DNA of 64,000 nt from FEN-1139 sp964396375 (GTDB lineage Bacteria; Myxococcota_A; Polyangia; Polyangiales; Polyangiaceae), in assembly GCA_964396375.1 (NCBI GenBank), contig CAYNEY010000022.1, forward strand, positions 1-64,000. The letters run 5' to 3'. Positions 56,963 through 64,000 of this stretch are shown here, one piece after another. How positions within the stretch are numbered: position 1 is the first letter of the stretch; the number at the start of each line of letters is the position of its first letter. The translations under genes and the position numbers were made by a program. The notes below the pieces were generated by a model, which did no database searches, was not told the DNA's origin, and was given only the letters and a program-made list of their open reading frames with translations.

Positions 56963-59686
56963 TCACGCGTCGGAAACGACCCAGGTCAGCCCCACCGGCA
57001 ACTCCTCACCCAGAGCTTCGGTGCGATCGATCTCGTCGAGCTCCACGAGCTCCGTGAGCGGCGTGACGAAGCGTTGGGGAGCCCCCAGCGCCGTGAGGCG
57101 TGTGATGATCTCGTGGCGCATCGGCGAAGCTATGTCGCGGGTCCGGTCACCGGTCAACCTGGCCAGGCGACACATGCTCTCAGCAGCCGTTGGCCACTCC
57201 TCCCAATGCTCTCGTAGCAGGTGCGACAGCCACGACTCCACGACCCGAACGCTGATCACGCGATCCACATGTCCGAAGAGAGGTGCGCGTGCCCCCAGCC
57301 TTGCGAGCGCCGACCACAAGGAGGGATCGGGTCGCGCGAAGGAGCGATCGAGCAGCCACTCGCCCAGCTTGGTGCGAAGCTCGGTCGGCGCGCGTTCCAG
57401 CGCGCACAGACAGTCGAGGAGTTCAGGCTCGGCCATGGGCGTCGGGGAGAGAGGACGGCGCCCACGCTCCGTCAGCGGAGCGAACACCCGCATGTATCGC
57501 TCGAAGAACTGGCTTTGGAACGGCTCGGAGAGTCCAGGGGCGATGCGTCGCGTGGCGATGAAGAGCTGTTGCCAGTTCCTGATCTGCGAGGGATGATTGG
57601 GTGGGCTGAGAAGGACACCGTGCAGATGCTCGGTGCGTGTGCGATCGAGCGGATGCCCGAAGCCCGGACGTAGGCAGAAGCCCACCAACATATAGTAGGC
57701 TCGCTCGTGCTCGGGGCTGCGCTGTCGTGCCTTGTGCTTCGGCGCCACGAAGTCTGCGATCCGGCGCAGATTCGACAGCGACCAGCTGGTTCGTGCGCCG
57801 AGCAGTCGCTCCAAGCTGCGGACCAAGTCTTTGGCTTCACGGCTCAGAACGTCGCTCCGAGCTCGCCCGAAGACGCGGTCGAGTGTCGTGTCGACCTCGG
57901 CCAGACACCCCAACGCGGCCGATGATTGGCTCTCAGACTTGGATGACTGAGGTGACTGCGAGGGTCCGGTTGCTTGGCGGAGCTCAAAGACGAGATTGAA
58001 ACGCTGACTCCGATCCAGAGTCACACAGGAGAGTTCGAGGGTGCCGACCGCCGACAAACGGCCCTCGAGCACTACCGGTACTTGGTCCCGAGTATCTCCT
58101 TTGGCCTCAAACTCAGCGGTGATCGGCGGAAGGAGTTCGAAGTCAGGGTCGAGCTCCACCAGCTGACCTGGAGCGTGCAGCGCGCCGCGTTCGGTTGCGT
58201 AGAGTTCGAAGCGCACCATGCCGCCGACTCGGAGCGCGAGAGGGAGATTCGCGGCGCGCGTCAGCTCTTCTTCACGGGTTCCACGGGGAACCACGCACAC
58301 GAGTGAACGCCCTTCTTGCCGTTCGAGAGCGACGTAATAGCCATGCGCTGATCCGCCGCCGATCCGCGGTCCCCGACCGAGCAGCGAGCGGGCATAGACC
58401 ACCGCACCGCGGGCCACGGCCAAGTCGGGATGCGGCTGTGCCAGCAGAGTGACTTGTGACTCGGCAAGGCGCGGAATCGCCTGCAACAGGCGCTCGATCA
58501 GGCAAGGTGCTGCGAAGATCCCACCGTTGACCAGGACTCCATCAAGCATCGTGTCGGCTTCGAGATGACGTGCCAGAAATGCGTCCACATGACGGGTGAT
58601 GGCCGGATCGCTCTCGTAGGGCAGGCCGAATCCGATCAGCGCAGAGCGCGGACGCGCTGGTGGGGTGGTGTGCTCGAGAAAGGGAAAGAATCCGTCGAGC
58701 ACAAGCTCGTCGATGTCGCTCTGGAGCAGCTCGGCGCGGGCGACGCGGCCGACCAGCGTACTCCCCGGCAACGCGATGCTGAGCGGAAAGCTGGTGGCAC
58801 TTCGATCGGAGAGGAGCCGCTCACGTCCGAGGCGACAGCCGCCCAGTAGCCGACTGAAGCTGCCCGGATCGAGGTGCTGACCAGACGCGACCAGGCGTTG
58901 CTCGACGCGGTGAGCCAACGCCAGATCCATGTTATCTCCGCCCAACAGCAGATGCTTTCCGACCGCGATCCGATCGATGGTCAACTGCCGGTCGGAGTCG
59001 CGACGCGCACGCAAGAGAGACAGGTCAGTGGTCCCTCCTCCCACGTCGATCACCAGCAGCGTGAGCGTTCGCGAACGCTCCTTCAGCAACCGCTCGAGTT
59101 CTCCCGAACCCTCGCGATCCAGGTAGTCATAGAACGCTGCTTGAGGCTCTTCGAGCAGTCGCACGCTGAGTTGGGCGCGCTCAGCGGCCTCGACCGTGAG
59201 CTGTCGTGCTACTGGATCGAAGGAGGCTGGGACCGTGAGTACGATCGGCTGTTCTGACCAAACCACCTCTGGGTGCTGCTCCGCGAAATCCTGGGTGAGG
59301 TGGCGAAGGACACGCGTAGCGGCTTCCACCGGCGAGAGACGTGGTGATGCCTCGTCGCCATCGATGGGCAGGACCGGTGCGCGCCGATCGATGCGCGGAT
59401 GGCAGAGCCAGCTCTTGTGGCTGATCACTGCACGTCCTTGGGACTCGTGGGCCCGGGTGAGCGCGAAGTCCCCCACCACCCAATCTGTCGACTGTGCTAG
59501 TTCCCCAGCCAGTGGTGCGTAAAGCGCGCTTGGCAAGACCGGCCTGGTGCTGCGGCGCGCGGCGTCGGAGAGCCTTCTCGACCAAAAGATCTGGGCGCCC
59601 TGGTCTTGATCGATCGGCGCGTAAGCCAGCGCACTGTTGCTGGTTCCGAGGTCGATGCCAATCAAGTAAGAGGGATGCGCGGTCAC
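56963..59686 (-). CDS. Hsp70/DnaK-like protein with C-terminal DUF3731-type extension
   Basis: A 907-aa atypical Hsp70. The ATPase domain contains all three signatures: LIGIDLGTSNSAL (start), LLVIDVGGGTTDLSLL (about 245-260) and GVLVNGGIFAAPCLIERL (about 410). A short substrate-binding-like beta region follows, then about 350 unassigned helical residues (DUF3731-like) in place of the lid. GTG 59686 overlaps the stop of the upstream Hsp70 gene (GTGA). It is not the housekeeping DnaK, and no dnaJ or grpE is adjacent. Function of this Hsp70 pair is not established. Confidence 0.82.
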   Translation of the reverse strand: MTAHPSYLIGIDLGTSNSALAYAPIDQDQGAQIFWSRRLSDAARRSTRPVLPSALYAPLAGELAQSTDWVVGDFALTRAHESQGRAVISHKSWLCHPRIDRRAPVLPIDGDEASPRLSPVEAATRVLRHLTQDFAEQHPEVVWSEQPIVLTVPASFDPVARQLTVEAAERAQLSVRLLEEPQAAFYDYLDREGSGELERLLKERSRTLTLLVIDVGGGTTDLSLLRARRDSDRQLTIDRIAVGKHLLLGGDNMDLALAHRVEQRLVASGQHLDPGSFSRLLGGCRLGRERLLSDRSATSFPLSIALPGSTLVGRVARAELLQSDIDELVLDGFFPFLEHTTPPARPRSALIGFGLPYESDPAITRHVDAFLARHLEADTMLDGVLVNGGIFAAPCLIERLLQAIPRLAESQVTLLAQPHPDLAVARGAVVYARSLLGRGPRIGGGSAHGYYVALERQEGRSLVCVVPRGTREEELTRAANLPLALRVGGMVRFELYATERGALHAPGQLVELDPDFELLPPITAEFEAKGDTRDQVPVVLEGRLSAVGTLELSCVTLDRSQRFNLVFELRQATGPSQSPQSSKSESQSSAALGCLAEVDTTLDRVFGRARSDVLSREAKDLVRSLERLLGARTSWSLSNLRRIADFVAPKHKARQRSPEHERAYYMLVGFCLRPGFGHPLDRTRTEHLHGVLLSPPNHPSQIRNWQQLFIATRRIAPGLSEPFQSQFFERYMRVFAPLTERGRRPLSPTPMAEPELLDCLCALERAPTELRTKLGEWLLDRSFARPDPSLWSALARLGARAPLFGHVDRVISVRVVESWLSHLLREHWEEWPTAAESMCRLARLTGDRTRDIASPMRHEIITRLTALGAPQRFVTPLTELVELDEIDRTEALGEELPVGLTWVVSDA

Positions 59687-61521
59687 GGCTGTGGCGTCCC
59701 GGACTCGCTCCGCACCGAGAGCTCTACCTTCCACTTCTCGCCAGCGATCGCGGGTTCGAGTGGCACGGCCTCCAGCTCCAAGGTGCCAATGTTGGTGACC
59801 CGCGCGCGCAGCAGAACTGGGACGATGTCTCCTTCTGGCCGCCCTTCCGCGGGCAGTGTTACTTCGATCGGGGAGAGCTCTTCGAGACCAGCGGCGAGGG
59901 CGTCGTCGAGCACATGCCCCGCCGGGTCCTCTCGGCGTGTGGTCGAGCCGAAGAAACGGAAGTTGACGGTCTCTCCGACTACGATCCCGACCGAGCTCGC
60001 TTGGAGTTCCACCTCCGTACCCTCCTGCATCTCGAAGGGGGCGACGCAGAGCGCGCTCGGTGGTGGTTCGAAACCGGGGACAGCGGGCAGAGGGCTTTCT
60101 ATGCCGACATAGTACGCGCGGGCCGTCCCTCCCCGGATTCGAAGCCCGTGTCCTTGTTCCACCAGGCCGAAGTATGCGGCGCCCTGCGCGACTGCCAGAT
60201 CGAGATCCTCGCCAGGCAAGAGGCTTGCAGGCGCAGCACCCTCCGCGCGCAGCCACCCGTCGAGGACCGAGCGCAGCCGCTCGGTGAATACCGGACTCTT
60301 CAACACTCCGCCATTGAGCAGCAGCTTGGTGGGAGTAAGCAAGGAGCGCCTCGCCTCCTCGCTTGAAGTGGTCTCGAGTGCCCCGGCCTGACGACGCAGG
60401 AAGGCTGCGAGGTGTCGAGTGATGCCTGGATCGGCGGCGTAGGGCAACCCGATTCGGGTGAGCGCAGAGCGGGTGCGAATGGCTGGGGTAGCGTTGGAGG
60501 GAACCTCAGGGAAGTAGCCATCGACCAACAATCCAAGGACCAACTCGCGTTCGAGCTCGGCTCGCAGGGTTTGTCCAAATAGCTGAGAGCCGCGTCCAGC
60601 TGCCGCCACATGTACGCGGCTCTGCGTAGGATCGGAGAGCAATTGCTCTTTGCCACGTCGTGCCGCATAAACGAGCGACTGGAGCTGCCAGGCATCCAGC
60701 TGATGCCCCTCCGCTTCGAGCTGTTTTTTGAGCTGAAGACCCAGCAAGAGATCCATGTTATCGCCGCCGAGCAGGATATGATCCCCGACTGCGATCCGCG
60801 ACAGCGCGAGGCAGCCCTCCTGCTCAGTGACGGAGATCGCGGAGAAGTCGGTGGTGCCTCCTCCCACGTCGATCACCAGCACCACATCTCCTGGTTTGAG
60901 GTACTCGCTGAAGCGTGAACCCAGCTTCGAAAGCCAGGCGTACAGAGCAGCCTGCGGTTCCTCGAGGAGCGTGAGCTCCGAGAGCCCGGCGGCGAGCGCT
61001 GCTTCCACCGTCAGGTCGCGCGCCGCCGCATCGAAGGAGGCGGGAACCGTCAGAGTCACGGGGAGTTCTTCGAGTCGACCCAGCCGCTCACCAAACGGGC
61101 TGTGGTTGAAGCTCTCCACCACATGCTCCAGGATGCGGAATGTGGCTTCCACGGGGGAGATCTTCTCGAGATCATCGCTCGCGGTCAGCGGTAGGAGATT
61201 GGAGCGACGATCCACGCTGGGGTGAACCAGCCAGCTCTTCGCGCTCGATACGACCCGGCCGGGAGTCTCGGCGCCACGGCGCTCGGCGAATCTCCCCACC
61301 GCGAAGCGGCGGCTCGCATCCCAGGGGAGGGCAAGGGGTGGTTCGGTGTCGTGACCGAAGTAGACACAGCTGGGTAACAGGGGATGCGACTCGAGGCTGT
61401 CTGGTCCCGCTAGCTGCGCCAACGGCACGACTTGGTTCGTGATCACACCTTGGTGTTCGGTCGCCACGCAAAGGGCGGTGTGGGTGGTTCCGAGATCGAT
61501 GCCGACGGCGATGCTGCTCAC
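59683..61521 (-). CDS. Hsp70/DnaK-like protein
   Basis: A 612-aa Hsp70-family protein. Signatures: AVGIDLGTTHTALCV, VLVIDVGGGTTDFSAI and LLNGGVLKSPVFTERL. A substrate-binding-like region follows (about 470-612), with the lid reduced or absent. It overlaps the stop of the DUF2760 gene and the start of the second Hsp70 gene, forming a tightly coupled trio. The start GTG 61521 follows from the GTGA overlap and from the position of strand 1. Confidence 0.85.
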   Translation of the reverse strand: MSSIAVGIDLGTTHTALCVATEHQGVITNQVVPLAQLAGPDSLESHPLLPSCVYFGHDTEPPLALPWDASRRFAVGRFAERRGAETPGRVVSSAKSWLVHPSVDRRSNLLPLTASDDLEKISPVEATFRILEHVVESFNHSPFGERLGRLEELPVTLTVPASFDAAARDLTVEAALAAGLSELTLLEEPQAALYAWLSKLGSRFSEYLKPGDVVLVIDVGGGTTDFSAISVTEQEGCLALSRIAVGDHILLGGDNMDLLLGLQLKKQLEAEGHQLDAWQLQSLVYAARRGKEQLLSDPTQSRVHVAAAGRGSQLFGQTLRAELERELVLGLLVDGYFPEVPSNATPAIRTRSALTRIGLPYAADPGITRHLAAFLRRQAGALETTSSEEARRSLLTPTKLLLNGGVLKSPVFTERLRSVLDGWLRAEGAAPASLLPGEDLDLAVAQGAAYFGLVEQGHGLRIRGGTARAYYVGIESPLPAVPGFEPPPSALCVAPFEMQEGTEVELQASSVGIVVGETVNFRFFGSTTRREDPAGHVLDDALAAGLEELSPIEVTLPAEGRPEGDIVPVLLRARVTNIGTLELEAVPLEPAIAGEKWKVELSVRSESGTPQP

Positions 61522-62054
61522 AGTTCTACCTCGGCTGGGGCGATGACACGGAGCGCATCCCGGTCCAAGCACTCCTCGAGTTCGAATCGAGTCACCCGCC
61601 AGCCGGCATGACGGAGGACCCCCGAATACGGCGGTGTGCTCGGTACCGCACCGAGCAGCTTGTGAGCGCGGCCATCAAAGCCTGTCTCGAGCGTGATCCG
61701 CGTGCCCTCCGACTCCTCGCGGATCTTCTCCCACGTCGCGATCCGCTGCAGGGTGCGCCGTACCCCCTCGTGCACCACCCGGGCGGCAGCTCCTACTTCC
61801 ACATCCGAGAAACCGGTTACGTCCTGTTGGGCGAAATCCACCAGTCTGCCTTCGCGCTGCAGGATCCGCAGCAACTGGAGCGCGCCGGTGGGGTCGGGGG
61901 CAGCTTCTTTGGCTTTTGGAGGAGGAGAGGGGATCGTGGAGGGGGGGGGGCCGAGCAGGTGCTTCTCCGCCCAACCCGGCGAGAACAGGGCACGAAAGAA
62001 GCTCGACCATGCCAGGCCGAGGCGGCGACCGAATGTGAGAGGGGAGTCAGGCAC
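61518..62054 (-). CDS. DUF2760 protein
   Basis: A 178-aa protein of the DUF2760 family, characterised by the block LLRILQREGRLVDFAQQDVT and the following GAAARVVHEGVRRTL. It has an N-terminal Pro-rich region (about 25-50) and no clear signal peptide. Family members are regularly encoded directly upstream of paired Hsp70-like genes, as here. Biochemical function unknown; a client or co-chaperone role is inference. GTG start. Confidence 0.78.
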   Translation of the reverse strand: MPDSPLTFGRRLGLAWSSFFRALFSPGWAEKHLLGPPPSTIPSPPPKAKEAAPDPTGALQLLRILQREGRLVDFAQQDVTGFSDVEVGAAARVVHEGVRRTLQRIATWEKIREESEGTRITLETGFDGRAHKLLGAVPSTPPYSGVLRHAGWRVTRFELEECLDRDALRVIAPAEVEL

Positions 62055-62060
62055 GACGCG

Positions 62061-62085
62061 GCCAGTCTAGCCAGAGTAGACTGGC
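62061..62085. promoter_or_regulatory. 9-bp inverted repeat between divergent operons
   Basis: GCCAGTCTA and TAGACTGGC are perfect complements separated by 7 nt, filling most of the 37-bp gap between the DUF2760-Hsp70 operon and the nif3-like gene. It could be an operator for both, or a hairpin. Confidence 0.4.
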
Positions 62086-62091
62086 TCGGCC

Positions 62092-62892
62092 ATGCCTTGT
62101 TCCCTCGCGAAAATCTGCACGATCCTGGAGGAGTTGGCCCCCCTTGGGCTGGCGGAGTCCTGGGACAATCCGGGCCTGTTGGTCGAACCTGGCTCCGATG
62201 TCCAGATCAGCCGCGTGCTGCTCACGATCGACCTCACCGCCGAGGTGTTGAAGGAAGCGGTCAACGAGCGAGCCGAGCTCATAGTCGCCTATCATCCGCT
62301 GACCTTGAAGGGTCTGCGACGCTTGCGGGCTTCGGAGCCCGAAGAGCGCATCTGGCTCGAGTTGGTGCGCGCCAAGATCGCCGTGTACTCGCCGCACACC
62401 GCGCTCGATGCCACGCCAGGCGGGATGAACGACTGGCTCGCGGAAGCGCTTGGGCCCGGTGACAAGGTGCCGATCGTGCCTGCGGTGGGTCGTCCCGACG
62501 CAGGGATGGGACGCCGGGTGTTACTTGAAACACCGCTCTCCCTCGATGAGGCCAAGGAGAGGATCCGTGCCCACCTCGGGCTTCTGTGGCTGCGTCTCGC
62601 CTTCGGGTCTTCTGTCTCACCTTCGTCGATGATCCGCTCGTGGGGTGTCTGCGCCGGGGCGGGCGGCAGCGTTTTTCAACACCTCGGTGACGTGGATCTC
62701 TGTCTCACCGGCGAGATGCGCCACCATGAAGTTCTGGCGCGGGTGGCGCGGGGGACCAGCGTGATCCTGACCGATCATACGAACACCGAGCGTGGCTATC
62801 TGCCCCGATGGTGCGAGGTCCTACGCGCGCGCATCCCCGAGATCGAGTTCTTCACCTCCACCCGTGACAAGGATCCGCTCAGCGTCCTGTGA
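62092..62892 (+). CDS. Nif3-like dinuclear metal-centre protein
   Basis: A 266-aa member of the NIF3/YbgI (GTP cyclohydrolase I type 2-like) family. Likely metal ligands are visible in AYHPLT, HTALDATPGGMND and the C-terminal LTGEMRHHE and LTDHTNTERGY. Family members form toroidal hexamers; the in vivo reaction is unsettled. The insert domain of longer members is absent. Length typical of the short form. Confidence 0.87.
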   Translation: MPCSLAKICTILEELAPLGLAESWDNPGLLVEPGSDVQISRVLLTIDLTAEVLKEAVNERAELIVAYHPLTLKGLRRLRASEPEERIWLELVRAKIAVYSPHTALDATPGGMNDWLAEALGPGDKVPIVPAVGRPDAGMGRRVLLETPLSLDEAKERIRAHLGLLWLRLAFGSSVSPSSMIRSWGVCAGAGGSVFQHLGDVDLCLTGEMRHHEVLARVARGTSVILTDHTNTERGYLPRWCEVLRARIPEIEFFTSTRDKDPLSVL

Positions 62893-62912
62893 CGTGAGGT
62901 TGGCTGGGTTGC

Positions 62913-63821
62913 TCAAGCCTGGTGGGGGAGCTTCTTGCGTCGGATCCCCAGCACTGCGAGTGGCTCGTCGGAGGCAGAGAATTCCAGTACGTCACCCAGG
63001 TGCACCTTGATGCAGCGATACGGCCCATCCAGAAACACCATCGCCTCGTCGGTTTTGCTCTTCACGGTCAAGCGGCTGCCCAAGGGGATGAACCCACGGC
63101 GGCGGATGGTGGAGCGCACCGTCGGAGGGGTATATGGTTCGCGCACCACATACTCGAGCTTTCGAGATCCGAGAGGGAGCACGAGGCCGCCTGCGGAACG
63201 CAGGGCACCGGTTGACCCTGCCGCCGTACCGATCCACAGTCCGCTCGAGCGTTGCTCTTCCATTCCCAGTTCGTCGAAGAGGATGTACCTCGATACCGCC
63301 GCCGGGATGCGGTGCGTGAAGAGCGCCTCGTTGAGCACCCGCGCCGAGCGCACACGACCGTTCTGAATCACCTGCATGCGCAGCAGGCGCATCTCGGCGA
63401 GTGAGCCACTGAGCGCTTCTTCGAGCATCATCCGAAGGTTGTCGGGACGCGCAGCGCAGAAATTCCCAACGCTGTGTTCCGGAGAGGAGTTCACTCCCAG
63501 CACTGGTTGCCCACCCACATGATGAGAGGCGGCCAAGAGCGTGCCATCTCCACCGACGGTCACCACCAGGGTGGCGCGCCGCGGATCGAAGGCTGCGTGT
63601 GGTTTTCTGATTGCGACCACCTCCGCCCCCAGCTTCTCGAGGATCGTCACGACCCGTTCATGGGTGCGCCGATGGAGCGTGTCGGCGCGGCGCCAACGCG
63701 CCACCACCATGTCACGGTCGCGGAGCAGCTGAAGCGCGCGTGGATCAGGACGATCGACCACATGTTTCTGATACTGCGAGTGTTTGGCCGCGACATACAC
63801 CAAAGGGCGGATCGTGATCAT
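62913..63821 (-). CDS. nadK: NAD kinase
   Basis: A 302-aa enzyme phosphorylating NAD to NADP. The catalytic GGDGTLL motif (about 93-99) is intact, with NSSPEHSVGNFC as the nucleotide loop and the TAAGSTGALRSAGG segment. The N-terminal stretch (ALQLLRDRDMVVARWRRADT) and lack of a regulatory extension fit the longer NAD-kinase branch also seen in plants, so the exact subtype is open. Its start overlaps the stop of the upstream partial gene (ATGA). Confidence 0.87.
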   Translation of the reverse strand: MITIRPLVYVAAKHSQYQKHVVDRPDPRALQLLRDRDMVVARWRRADTLHRRTHERVVTILEKLGAEVVAIRKPHAAFDPRRATLVVTVGGDGTLLAASHHVGGQPVLGVNSSPEHSVGNFCAARPDNLRMMLEEALSGSLAEMRLLRMQVIQNGRVRSARVLNEALFTHRIPAAVSRYILFDELGMEEQRSSGLWIGTAAGSTGALRSAGGLVLPLGSRKLEYVVREPYTPPTVRSTIRRRGFIPLGSRLTVKSKTDEAMVFLDGPYRCIKVHLGDVLEFSASDEPLAVLGIRRKKLPHQA

Positions 63822-64000
63822 CGGGACTCCACCAGTCGCTCAGCCAAGCGACGAAGTCCAAGCTCGGTCTTGCCATCCCCAATTTCACCGGTCCGACAAG
63901 CGCGAAGGCCATCGCTGAGCGAAACCGCGATCACCGCACCCAAGGCTTCGACGGGAGAACCATCCAGAAGCGGACTCGATTGTCGCGTCGGATCCACCAT
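63818..64000 (-). CDS. C-terminal part of an unrecognised gene (reaches the window edge)
   Basis: At least 60 codons, coupled by a 4-nt overlap to nadK. An ATG falls at the last base of the window, but the frame may continue beyond it. The visible sequence (GKTELGLRRLAERLVESR at the C-terminus) is basic and helical; no family recognised. Confidence 0.5.
   Translation of the reverse strand: MVDPTRQSSPLLDGSPVEALGAVIAVSLSDGLRACRTGEIGDGKTELGLRRLAERLVESR

Noticed and set aside
60060..60090. tRNA T-loop-like GGTTCGAAAC
   Set aside because: Lies inside the Hsp70 coding frame and no cloverleaf can be built around it.

Overview
The window is high-GC DNA with dense, tightly coupled genes and many GTG starts. 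Several features point to a Myxococcota (Polyangia-like) bacterium: a complete pilMNOPQ operon, two FHA proteins, consensus sigma-54 promoters, a 13-heme cytochrome, and many lipoproteins with cysteine-rich or Gly-rich segments, including one with 19 Cys-rich repeats. The phylum is inferred from gene content only. I found no tRNA, rRNA, CRISPR array, insertion sequence or prophage gene.

Layout. 0.3-1.2 kb: a FliA/WhiG-type sigma factor on the minus strand behind a perfect-consensus sigma-54 promoter. 1.6-7 kb: pilMNOPQ. 7-11 kb: an outer-membrane beta-barrel candidate, a 13-heme c-type cytochrome, a small protein and a mono-heme lipoprotein, co-directional with pilQ. 11-21 kb: lipoproteins, a CPA2 antiporter divergent from a TerC/Alx protein, an outer-membrane protein, a 1082-aa lipoprotein with a sigma-54-like promoter, and an AGE-type epimerase carrying a lipoprotein signal. 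21-27 kb: an orphan DNA methyltransferase, a cREC-type receiver lacking a normal start codon, a 40-aa membrane protein, two FHA genes with unknown neighbours, a HAD phosphatase and a LacI regulator. 28-38 kb: a surface-glycan locus (flippase-like protein, three methyltransferases, two large membrane proteins, two family 2 glycosyltransferases). 38-47 kb: the Cys-repeat lipoprotein, thrS, a protein with 16 Gln/Tyr heptapeptides, and a secreted hydrolase. 48-64 kb: mainly housekeeping genes (RNHCP protein, rsgA, ilvD, bcp, hemerythrin, gmhB-like, rlmN, MBL hydrolase), a DUF2760-Hsp70-Hsp70 operon, a Nif3-like protein and NAD kinase.

How genes may work together. PilM-PilQ form the alignment complex and outer-membrane secretin of a type IV pilus; motors and pilins lie outside the window. 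The barrel-cytochrome pair resembles porin-cytochrome electron conduits. The sigma-54 to sigma-28-type arrangement suggests a transcription cascade. The thrS mRNA leader contains a 9-bp stem with a 7-nt loop that reads as a tRNA-Thr anticodon loop (U33 followed by UGU), suggesting autoregulation by tRNA mimicry. This and the cREC operon are the most interesting regulatory and accessory signals seen.
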